A stretch of 10,615 nucleotides of DNA from the NCBI GenBank assembly GCA_964544635.1, contig CAZJCK010000092.1, positions 1 through 10,615 of the forward strand, read 5' to 3'. The notes under the pieces were generated by a model, which saw only the letters and a program-made list of their open reading frames with translations, was not told the origin of the DNA and ran no database searches. Shown piece after piece: positions 5,156 to 10,615 of the stretch (positions within the stretch are counted from its first letter, which is position 1; each line of letters begins with the position of its first letter). This DNA is from CAZJCK01 sp964544635 (GTDB lineage: Bacteria; Zixibacteria; MSB-5A5; GN15; FEB-12). A program made the translations under genes and the position numbers.

Positions 5156-5914
5156 ATGAAATTTGAACTGGTTACGCTTTTCCCGGATTATTTCCGACTA
5201 TCGCTCGAGCAGTCGCTCTTGGGAAAGGCGCAGGAGAAAGGGCTGTTTGAAACTGCCATAGTCAACCCGCGCGACTATGCGACCGACAAGCACCGGACGG
5301 TTGACGACACGCCGTTCGGCGGCGGCGGCGGGATGGTCATGAAGATCGAACCGCTCGACCGCTGCCTCCAGGCGCTTGGCTACACACGGCGCACTGAAGA
5401 CGGACCGCCCGACGACAGCCAGCGGATTATCGTGACATCCGCGGCCGGCAGACCGTTCTCGCAGCAGGCGGCCATCCGCTACTCCAACCTGGAGCGGGTG
5501 ACCATCATCTGCGGGCACTACCTCGGCATCGACGAGCGGCTGGTGCAGTTGTATGAGGTTGACGAAGTTTCGATTGGCGATTATGTGTTGACCGGTGGTG
5601 AGCCGGCGGCGGCGGTGATGGTCGATGCCATCGCTCGCCTCATCCCCAAAGTACTGGGGAACTTCGAGTCGGCCCTGGGTGATTCATACATGGACGACCT
5701 GCTGGGTACGCCCTGCTACACCCGACCGGCGGTTTACGATGGAGTTGCCGTGCCGGAGGCACTAACCTCGGGCAACCATGAAGCGATAAAGGAAACGCGC
5801 CGCACACAGGCGATTGACAAGTGCCTGGTTAACCGTCCCGAAATGCTGAAGCGGGCCGATCTGACCGACGACGAGCGCGCCTACATAGAGAAGCAACATA
5901 ACAAACACGAATAG
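5156..5914 (+). CDS. trmD: tRNA (guanine37-N1)-methyltransferase
   Basis: TrmD transfers a methyl group from S-adenosylmethionine to N1 of G37 next to the anticodon, preventing +1 frameshifts. The SPOUT trefoil-knot domain is intact: DTPFGGGGGMVMK (51-63), IICGHYLGIDERL (117-129) and SIGDYVLTGGEP (139-150). The catalytic pair corresponds to Arg161 (IARLIP) and Asp176 (GDSYMDDLL), with the normal 15-residue spacing, followed by YTRPAVYDGVAVPEALTSGNH. Length 252 is standard. The ATG has little SD, which fits coupling to rimM. rplS follows after 22 nt. Confidence 0.98.
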   Translation: MKFELVTLFPDYFRLSLEQSLLGKAQEKGLFETAIVNPRDYATDKHRTVDDTPFGGGGGMVMKIEPLDRCLQALGYTRRTEDGPPDDSQRIIVTSAAGRPFSQQAAIRYSNLERVTIICGHYLGIDERLVQLYEVDEVSIGDYVLTGGEPAAAVMVDAIARLIPKVLGNFESALGDSYMDDLLGTPCYTRPAVYDGVAVPEALTSGNHEAIKETRRTQAIDKCLVNRPEMLKRADLTDDERAYIEKQHNKHE

Positions 5915-5936
5915 AGCTTGTAGAAAGGATCTCGCC

Positions 5937-6434
5937 ATGAAAAAGATTGCCCAGATCGAAAAGGGCTATCTTCGGGATGATCTGCCGCCATTTTCTTCGG
6001 GTGACACCGTTCGGGTGCACTACCGGATTAAAGAAGGCGACAAAGAACGTGTCCAGGTATTCCAGGGCACGGTCATTGGACGTCGCGGCGGTGGCACCGG
6101 TGAAACCTTCACCGTGCGAAAGATCAGCTCCGGTATCGGCGTGGAGCGTATCTTCCCGTTGAACTCCCCCAATATTGCCAGGATCGAGCGCATCCGCACC
6201 GGCAAGGTGCGCCGGGCCAAACTGTACTACCTGCGCGGGCTGCGCGGTAAGTCGGCCCGAATCAAGGAGGACCTGGCCGAACGAGCGGTGGCCGATGCCG
6301 GCTCGGCGGCTGCCGCCGAAGAAATCCGTCAGGCCAAAGCGGCCGCCAAGGCCGAAGCAGAAAAACCGGCCCCTAAGCCGGAACCGGCTGCCGAACCGGC
6401 CAAAGAGGAAGCTGCTGAAGAAAAAGCCGAATAA
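5937..6434 (+). CDS. rplS: Large ribosomal subunit protein bL19 with Ala/Glu/Lys tail
   Basis: bL19 sits at the 30S-50S interface. The core is complete: FSSGDTVRVHYRIKEGDKERVQVFQGTVIGRRGGG, ETFTVRKISSGIGVERIFPLNSPNI, and the KVRRAKLYYLRGLRGKSARIKE ending near residue 112. Family members are about 115 residues; this one has 165. The extra ~50 residues are Ala/Glu/Lys/Pro-rich, ending in repeated acidic Ala-Glu-Lys blocks, and probably disordered. The ATG has SD AAAGGA (5924-5929) at 7 nt. It is the last gene of the operon, closed by the terminator at 6462-6500. Confidence 0.97.
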   Translation: MKKIAQIEKGYLRDDLPPFSSGDTVRVHYRIKEGDKERVQVFQGTVIGRRGGGTGETFTVRKISSGIGVERIFPLNSPNIARIERIRTGKVRRAKLYYLRGLRGKSARIKEDLAERAVADAGSAAAAEEIRQAKAAAKAEAEKPAPKPEPAAEPAKEEAAEEKAE

Positions 6435-6461
6435 ACTGCAGCTTCAGCGGCAATTGTGTTT

Positions 6462-6500
6462 ACCGACCGTTTCAAATTCGAAACGGTCGGTTTTGTTTTG
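6462..6500 (+). terminator. Intrinsic terminator of the ffh-rplS operon
   Basis: The stem CCGACCGTTTC (6463-6473) with GAAACGGTCGG (6480-6490) is a perfect 11 bp, 12 with A6462-T6491. It has a 6-nt loop and is followed by TTTTGTTTTG. It lies 28 nt after the rplS stop. Confidence 0.94.
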
Positions 6501-6631
6501 GATAACCCGGTGGCCGGCAAATTCCTGAGCGGTGGCGAAAGTTACCGGATAATGCAGGAGTTGAGCTGAAATAATTCTGAAAACGTCCGAACCATATAAA
6601 GGGAGAGGCAAAAAAAGAGAGGCTGCCATTC

Positions 6632-7021
6632 GTGGCTGAAATCGATCTGAACCAGTTCAAACAGTGCCCTTGCTGCAATCGGTGGCTGTCGGCTCGGGAG
6701 ATCATTGAGAGTCCCGACATCGAGCTAAACGGCATGGCCTTCGACGACGAGGAGCTGCAGTTCAACGTGTTATATTTCACGCACCGGGTCGACGGTTGTA
6801 ACTCCACATTCACCATCCCGGTCCTCCAGTTCGAGCAGTTTATCACCGAACCGATCTCGAACGCGATCAAGGTTGGCACGTCTGAATGTGAGGAGCATTG
6901 TGTCAAGCTTGAGGATCACCACGATTGTAAGGCCGACTGCAAATACGCCCCCTTCCGCCGCTTTATGCGTATGCTGCTGAGCATCAAGGGCCAGAGTTCA
7001 TCCGCCAGAATCACCTACTGA
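6632..7021 (+). CDS. Cysteine-rich putative metal-binding protein, unknown function
   Basis: A 129-residue soluble protein starting at GTG 6632 after AGAGAGG (about 9 nt). I do not recognise a named family. N-terminal CPCC (Cys12, 14, 15) with His51 and Cys56 (HRVDGC) suggests a zinc-ribbon-like site. The C-terminal part has two CX3C pairs, Cys86/Cys90 and Cys99/Cys103, separated by eight residues and followed by a basic helix (APFRRFMRMLL). Nine residues with metal-binding potential in a short protein make structural zinc, Fe-S or disulfide chemistry likely. A poorly supported -10-like TATAAA (6595-6600) lies upstream, after the operon terminator, so it probably has its own promoter. It ends 6 nt from the convergent rsmD-like gene, with no room for a terminator between them. 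Confidence 0.8.
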   Translation: MAEIDLNQFKQCPCCNRWLSAREIIESPDIELNGMAFDDEELQFNVLYFTHRVDGCNSTFTIPVLQFEQFITEPISNAIKVGTSECEEHCVKLEDHHDCKADCKYAPFRRFMRMLLSIKGQSSSARITY

Positions 7022-7027
7022 TTCGTT

Positions 7028-7684
7028 CTATTCAACCGTAGACGGCGACACAATTGTAAAGGTCGTATTGCCGTACTTCCGCCGCTGCCTCAACTCCCAG
7101 CCGGATACATCGATCTTTCCGGTTTCGCTCGTGTCGTGCTGGCAGACGATCAGGGCGCCGTCGCTGAAAACCGGGTAAGCGGCCAGGCGCTCGAGGGTAT
7201 GATTGATGATCCCCTTGTACTGCGGCGGCGCCAGGGTGACGATGTCGAACCGCGCCTGCTTTGCAGATAACCGAGGCAACGCCGCCATGACATCTTCACA
7301 CAAGCAACTCATCACATCATTCACATCCAGCTCGAGGGCCTGGCGGTTGATGGCGTCGCACAGTTGCGGTTCCAATTCCACGCCCACCACGGTAGCCGCG
7401 CCCCGCGAGGCCGCCTCGAACAGGTACGACCCGGTGCCGGAGAAGAGGTCGAGGTAGCGCGCCTCAACCAGGTAGGGGTTGAGGAAGTCGAACAGCGACT
7501 TGCGCAGCCGGCTGAGCGGCGGGCGGGTGACACCGAGATCGGGCGCCGTGATAATGCGCCCCTTGAGCGACCCGGCCACGATGCGAAATTCAAACTGATG
7601 TTCGCCTGGCGGCGGCTGTTTCTTCCTGTTCATTCCTTGCGCAACTTGTCCTTTCCGCGCTCCAGTGTAAGGATTTACACTCAT
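7028..7684 (-). CDS. rsmD: RsmD-like rRNA methyltransferase with altered catalytic motif
   Basis: RsmD methylates N2 of G966 in 16S rRNA. The family pattern is clear: FRIVAGSLKGR (33-43), TRPPLSRLRKSLFDFL (53-68, the usual RPT-x-D-RVRE-LF region), and SAM-binding motif I LDLFSGTGS (78-86) followed by FEAASRGA and VELE. The catalytic motif, normally D/N-P-P-Y/F, reads APPQ (152-155) in FDIVTLAPPQYKG, so the Asp and the direct aromatic position are changed. Activity or target may differ. Length 218 includes a ~30-residue N-terminal extension. Start ATG 7684 is the longest; ATG 7633 (MNRKKQPPPG, 201 residues) is an alternative, and neither SD is well placed. It is divergent from rnhB across 71 nt. 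Confidence 0.85.
   Translation of the reverse strand: MSVNPYTGARKGQVAQGMNRKKQPPPGEHQFEFRIVAGSLKGRIITAPDLGVTRPPLSRLRKSLFDFLNPYLVEARYLDLFSGTGSYLFEAASRGAATVVGVELEPQLCDAINRQALELDVNDVMSCLCEDVMAALPRLSAKQARFDIVTLAPPQYKGIINHTLERLAAYPVFSDGALIVCQHDTSETGKIDVSGWELRQRRKYGNTTFTIVSPSTVE
7664..7681. repeat. 7-bp inverted repeat at the 5' end of the rsmD-like gene
   Basis: AGTGTAA and TTACACT are separated by GGAT. If the rsmD-like gene starts at 7684, the repeat encodes codons 2-7. If it starts at 7633, the repeat lies in the rsmD/rnhB intergenic region and looks like an operator. A second inverted pair, CTCGGG/CCCGAG (7720-7725 with 7733-7738) around CGATCGT, lies 18 nt before the rnhB ATG. Confidence 0.35.
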
Positions 7685-7755
7685 TCCGTCGATAAGAAAT
7701 ATATACGGAATTATTGTTGCTCGGGCGATCGTCCCGAGGCTAAGATTGAGGCATC

Positions 7756-8418
7756 ATGAAAACCGCCACCCGAAAGATACGTACCCGGCCGAAACCGACC
7801 TTCGACATCGAGAAGCTGCTGTTTGAAAAAGGCTATGCCGCCATTTGCGGCGTCGACGAGGTCGGGCGCGGGCCGCTCGCCGGTCCGGTGGTGGCGGCGG
7901 CGGTCATGTGGCCGGCGGGAATGCATATCGACGGTATCGACGACTCCAAGAAGCTGTCCAGTGACAAACGCGACGAGCTGTTCAACGAAATCGCCCACCG
8001 TGAACTAATCTGCGCCGTCGGCGTCATCGACAACGAATGCATCGACCGCATCAACATCTTCAAGGCAGCCCTGCGCGCCATGCGCAAGGCAGTTACCGAC
8101 CTGCCGATGGTGCCGGAAGTGGTACTCGTCGACGGCAAGTTCTCGATTCCCAACCTCTCGGTGCCGCAGTATGCGGTGGTCAACGGCGACGGTTGCTGCC
8201 AGTCGGTCATGGCCGCCTCGATCGTCGCCAAAGTGACGCGTGACCGGATTATGGATCGCTACGAAGCGCTCTATCCCGAATTCTCCTTCGCCTCGCACAA
8301 GGGCTATTCAACCGCCGCCCATATCGACGAGTTGCGCCGCAACGGTCCGACCGACATCCACCGCCGATCGTTCGGACCGGTTGCCGAGCTGCTGGTGGAA
8401 GAGTATGCCCTCGTCTGA
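7756..8418 (+). CDS. rnhB: Ribonuclease HII
   Basis: RNase HII cuts the RNA strand of RNA/DNA hybrids and starts removal of single ribonucleotides from DNA. In 220 residues the four acidic metal ligands are present: Asp34 and Glu35 in GVDEVGRGPLAGPV, Asp126 in LVDGK, and Asp145 in NGDGC. Other signatures are DSKKLS (63-68), AASIVAKVTRDRIM, and the C-terminal SHKGYSTAAHIDELRRNGP plus HRRSFGPV. The ~28 N-terminal residues are basic and longer than in minimal family members. The ATG follows GAGG (7748-7751) at 4 nt. It overlaps yraN by 14 nt. In many bacteria rnhB follows rplS directly; here the Cys-rich gene and the rsmD-like gene lie between. Confidence 0.97.
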   Translation: MKTATRKIRTRPKPTFDIEKLLFEKGYAAICGVDEVGRGPLAGPVVAAAVMWPAGMHIDGIDDSKKLSSDKRDELFNEIAHRELICAVGVIDNECIDRINIFKAALRAMRKAVTDLPMVPEVVLVDGKFSIPNLSVPQYAVVNGDGCCQSVMAASIVAKVTRDRIMDRYEALYPEFSFASHKGYSTAAHIDELRRNGPTDIHRRSFGPVAELLVEEYALV

Positions 8419-8794
8419 TTCATCTTCAGGCAACTCCCGAAACCGACGTTCCATCGGCCGTACGTATGAACAGCGCGCCGCTCAATTTCTCAAAGGCAAT
8501 GGCTTCACTATTATCGAAGAAAACTGGCAGGCTGCCCACAAGGAGATCGATCTGGTAGCGCGTAAGGACGACCTGGTTGTGTTTGTGGAGGTTAAGGCGT
8601 CGTCAACCGACCGGTTCGGACATCCCGCCGAACGAGTCGACGGCCGCAAGGTGGGGCACCTGGTCACTGCGGCGAGGCAGTACATGTCAGAGCACGATCT
8701 GTCCGGCTGTGATATCCGCTTCGACATGATCACGTTTTACAAAGGACAACTTGAGCACTACGAGGCGGCGTTTACTGTCGACGATGCCGGTTAG
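8405..8794 (+). CDS. yraN: YraN/UPF0102 family nuclease-fold protein
   Basis: A 129-residue protein of the UPF0102 family, a small restriction-endonuclease-like fold of poorly defined function that is commonly next to rnhB. The start is ATG 8405, inside the last codons of rnhB (14-nt overlap, GGAAG just upstream), which gives the usual length of about 120. A longer frame open back to 8240 is only read-through inside rnhB. Conserved residues: Glu22 (GRTYEQRAAQFL), EIDLV (47-51), FVEVK (60-64) and RFDMI (105-109); Glu22, Asp49, Glu62 and Lys64 form the PD-(D/E)xK-like set. Translation is probably coupled to rnhB. Its TAG overlaps the stop codon of the convergent gene. Confidence 0.93.
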   Translation: MPSSDSSSGNSRNRRSIGRTYEQRAAQFLKGNGFTIIEENWQAAHKEIDLVARKDDLVVFVEVKASSTDRFGHPAERVDGRKVGHLVTAARQYMSEHDLSGCDIRFDMITFYKGQLEHYEAAFTVDDAG

Positions 8795-9210
8795 TCGGCT
8801 TCGGTCGTGTCCTCGACTGCTGTCGTGTCGATCAGGCTGTCGACAATGATTCCCCATCCTTCGCCGGCGTCGATGATCGAGTCGACGCCGAGTACCAGGG
8901 AATCAACCGTCAGCTTGAGCTGCTCGGCGAAGTAGAGCAGTTCTTCCGGACGGTCGGCATAGCGGCGCTGGAAGGCGCGCAGTTCTTCTTCGGTCACATC
9001 ACGTGCCCGCAGCAGCGAATCGCGGAACTGGTTGTACTGCTCGGGAACCTGGCGATATTTGGCTGTCCCGACCCACAACTCGGCCAGTACGTCGGCATAC
9101 CGGTCGGTCTGCCTCTTGCGCTGTTCTTCCCGGCCGATCGAGAAAAAGTACCAGGCATAGGCGATCCCGGCGATAATCAGGAGTGCCGCGATCCGTCTAA
9201 TCCAGACCAA
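8791..9210 (-). CDS. Small membrane-anchored protein of unknown function
   Basis: A 139-residue protein starting at TTG 9210, preceded two codons earlier by an in-frame TGA, so no longer start exists. AAAGGA lies 13 nt upstream, rather far. A single N-terminal hydrophobic helix (residues ~4-23, IRRIAALLIIAGIAYAWYFF) with Arg before it predicts an N-in membrane anchor and an extracytoplasmic remainder. The body is helical and charged. RYADVLAELWVG and FRDSLL-RARDVTEEELRAFQRRYADRPEEL loosely resemble DUF4296-type proteins (a recalled resemblance only). The tail (110-139) is acidic and Thr-rich. Its TAA (8791-8793) overlaps the TAG of yraN (8792-8794). It is divergent from ispG across 87 nt. Confidence 0.72.
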   Translation of the reverse strand: MVWIRRIAALLIIAGIAYAWYFFSIGREEQRKRQTDRYADVLAELWVGTAKYRQVPEQYNQFRDSLLRARDVTEEELRAFQRRYADRPEELLYFAEQLKLTVDSLVLGVDSIIDAGEGWGIIVDSLIDTTAVEDTTEAD

Positions 9211-9297
9211 TTTTCACCAACTTTCCTTTGCGCTCGCGCGTACAAGCCTATACATTTTGCCCCAGTCGCCTCAATACAAACAGGAAACGCAGATTCG

Positions 9298-10392
9298 ATG
9301 GAATTGACATACCCGATTAAACGGCGCAAGTCGCGAGGAGTCAAGATTGGTAACGTGCTCATCGGCGGCGGTTTCCCCATTGCCGTCCAGACCATGACTA
9401 CCGCCGACACCCGCAATGTCGATGCGACCGTCGCCCAGATCAACCAGCTTTTCGATGCCGGCGCCGATATCGTCCGTATCTCGGTGCTCAACCACCAGGC
9501 CGGCGACTGCCTGGAAGAAATCCGGCAGCGCGTGCCGCGCGACAAACCGCTCGTGGCCGACATTCACTTCCAGTACAAACTGGCTCTCAAAGCGATCGAG
9601 GCCGGATTTGAAAAAATTCGCATTAATCCCGGAAACATCGGCGCCGAGTGGAAAGTCCGCGAAGTGACCAAGGCAGCCAAAGATGCCGCCGTGCCGATTC
9701 GCATCGGCGTTAATTCCGGTTCCCTGCCCAAGGATCTGCTGGAACGCTGGGGACATGACGACCCGCGCGCCTTCACCGAAGCTGCCCTGCGCGAGGTGGC
9801 TATCCTCGAAGACATGGACTTCCAGGATATCGTCATTTCGGTCAAGTCGACCAACACGACCACCGCTTTCTGGGCCTATCACATGCTCGCCCACAAGTGT
9901 GATTACCCGCTGCATGTCGGCATCACCGAGGCAGGTACTCTTGAGACCGGCACCATCAAGTCTTCGGTTGGTATCGGTGCTATCCTGATGACCGGTATCG
10001 GCGATACGATCCGGGTATCACTGTCGGCCGACCCGGTGCACGAAGTGCGTGTCGGTAAGCAGATCCTGACCTCGTGCAACCTTCGCGCCGACGGTCTTGA
10101 AGTGATCGCCTGTCCGACGTGTGGACGCTGCCAGATCGACATGATCCCGCTGGCGGAGTCGATCGAAAAGAAGACGCGCCACATCAAGTCGCCTCTCAAA
10201 GTGGCGGTGATGGGGTGTGCCGTCAACGGTCCGGGTGAAGCCGCCGCGGCCGACGTCGGTATTGCGGGTGGTGACGGTCAGGGGATGTTGATCAAAAAGG
10301 GTGAAGTAGTCAAGCGCTTCAAAGAAGAAGAACTCGAGGAACGTCTGCTGGCTGAGATCGAAGAGATGACCGGCGAAAAAATCGAGCGGTAG
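9298..10392 (+). CDS. ispG: 4-hydroxy-3-methylbut-2-en-1-yl diphosphate synthase
   Basis: IspG (GcpE) reduces methylerythritol cyclodiphosphate to HMBPP, the penultimate step of the MEP isoprenoid pathway, using a [4Fe-4S] cluster. The 364-residue two-domain bacterial form is complete. The TIM-barrel part has IAVQTMTTADTRNVDATVAQI, PLVADIHFQYKLAL, KIRINPGNIG, IRIGVNSGSL and HVGITEAGTLETGTIKSS-GIG. The Fe-S domain has ACPTCGRC (Cys272, Cys275) and VMGCAVNGPGE (Cys307, Glu314). These four match the E. coli ligands 270, 273, 305 and 312 with a constant shift of two. The ATG has AGGA about 12 nt upstream, a weak site. It appears monocistronic and indicates that the host makes isoprenoids by the MEP route. 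Confidence 0.98.
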   Translation: MELTYPIKRRKSRGVKIGNVLIGGGFPIAVQTMTTADTRNVDATVAQINQLFDAGADIVRISVLNHQAGDCLEEIRQRVPRDKPLVADIHFQYKLALKAIEAGFEKIRINPGNIGAEWKVREVTKAAKDAAVPIRIGVNSGSLPKDLLERWGHDDPRAFTEAALREVAILEDMDFQDIVISVKSTNTTTAFWAYHMLAHKCDYPLHVGITEAGTLETGTIKSSVGIGAILMTGIGDTIRVSLSADPVHEVRVGKQILTSCNLRADGLEVIACPTCGRCQIDMIPLAESIEKKTRHIKSPLKVAVMGCAVNGPGEAAAADVGIAGGDGQGMLIKKGEVVKRFKEEELEERLLAEIEEMTGEKIER

Positions 10393-10430
10393 GTGTCACA
10401 GCCACTACAATTTCATCATTGCGGGCTGTT

Positions 10431-10465
10431 TGCTCGCCGGTGTGTCGTTTCAAACGGTGCGAGCA
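10431..10465 (+). terminator. Weak possible stem-loop after ispG
   Basis: TGCTCGC (10431-10437) can pair with GCGAGCA (10459-10465) around a 21-nt loop that itself holds CGTT/AACG. It lies about 40 nt past the ispG stop but is followed by TTGGGG rather than a T-run, so it is a poor intrinsic terminator. Confidence 0.25.
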
Positions 10466-10482
10466 TTGGGGAGTATCGAGCA

Positions 10483-10510
10483 TTAACTGGCACAGCCATA
10501 ATCATATAAA
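10483..10510 (+). promoter_or_regulatory. Candidate promoter of the galT-like gene
   Basis: -35 TTAACT (10483-10488, 4 of 6), a 16-nt spacer and -10 TATAAA (10505-10510, 5 of 6), starting near 10517 with a leader of about 45 nt. The 7-mer CGAGCAT occurs three times around it (10460-10466, 10477-10483, 10514-10520), possibly as regulator half-sites. No SD is evident directly before the downstream ATG. Confidence 0.45.
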
Positions 10511-10561
10511 TCCCGAGCATCCTTTCAAATCGACGGCATAGTTGTTATCTTGTAGACAGCT

Positions 10562-10615
10562 ATGCCTGAATTTCGCCAGAACCTCGCCACCAAAGAATGG
10601 GTCATCCTCTCGACC
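10562..10615 (+). CDS. galT: Galactose-1-phosphate uridylyltransferase, N-terminal fragment (partial)
   Basis: The first 18 codons from ATG 10562 read MPEFRQNLATKEWVI then LST and run off the window. The pattern PEFRQN-x3-KEWVII-(A/S)-(T/S) is the N-terminus of bacterial GalT-like nucleotidyltransferases of the HIT superfamily, which exchange UMP between UDP-glucose and galactose-1-phosphate. The catalytic HxHxQ motif lies beyond the window, so GalT and a related sugar-1-phosphate nucleotidyltransferase cannot be separated. It has a candidate promoter of its own after ispG. Confidence 0.72.
   Translation, partial: MPEFRQNLATKEWVILST

Noticed and set aside
8240..8404. Upstream extension of yraN inside rnhB
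   Set aside because: The added 55 residues are the shifted frame of conserved rnhB sequence. The start at 8405 has an SD-like GGAAG and gives the normal family length.
1..10615. CRISPR arrays, tRNA or rRNA genes, integrase or transposase genes
   Set aside because: I looked for regularly spaced repeats, T-arm motifs such as GGTTCAAATCC in noncoding DNA, and DDE or tyrosine-recombinase protein motifs, and saw none.

Overview
The window is a GC-rich bacterial chromosomal segment (about 58-62% GC in the coding lines I counted). It carries a conserved translation and protein-targeting gene block, with an atypical accessory gene at the left edge. There are no tRNA or rRNA genes, CRISPR arrays or complete insertion sequences. 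Clean intrinsic terminators, Shine-Dalgarno (SD) sites and sigma70-like promoters show a bacterium. The order ffh-rpsP-khpA-rimM-trmD-rplS, the long charged tails on both ribosomal proteins, and the many divergent proteins suggest an uncultivated lineage, perhaps a Zixibacteria/FCB-type phylum. That placement is a low-confidence impression, not a demonstrated assignment.

Layout. Positions 1-42 are the tail of an unidentified + strand reading frame. Positions 57-889 form an unusual block: one roughly 50% GC minus-strand gene (140-754) flanked by a 27-bp inverted repeat with 25 of 27 matches (57-83 and 863-889). Each repeat carries an outward-pointing TTGACA. The right copy supplies the -35 box of the promoter for an aldo/keto reductase (916-1959), which ends at a strong bidirectional terminator (1987-2021). 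On the minus strand, using the other side of that terminator, lies a compact unit encoding a 32-residue hydrophobic, Trp-rich peptide (2038-2136) with its own promoter, a strong SD and an SD-masking hairpin. A regulatory interval (2137-2456) holds two divergent promoters, a 12-bp palindrome, one perfect DnaA box and a hairpin just before ffh.

Positions 2457-6434 form one operon: ffh (SRP GTPase), rpsP (bS16), khpA (KH-domain RNA-binding protein), rimM (30S maturation), trmD (tRNA m1G37 methyltransferase) and rplS (bL19). It is closed by a strong terminator (6462-6500). These genes act together in ribosome assembly, tRNA modification and co-translational protein targeting.

Positions 6632-10615 hold a Cys-rich putative metal-binding protein; a convergent RsmD-like methyltransferase with an altered catalytic motif; rnhB overlapping yraN; a convergent small membrane-anchored protein; ispG (MEP isoprenoid pathway); and the first 18 codons of a galT-like gene running off the right edge.

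The most interesting leads are the inverted-repeat-flanked accessory gene, the 32-residue peptide unit, the RsmD-like protein with APPQ in place of the D/N-P-P-Y/F motif, the twin CX3C protein, and the terminator-like ffh leader.
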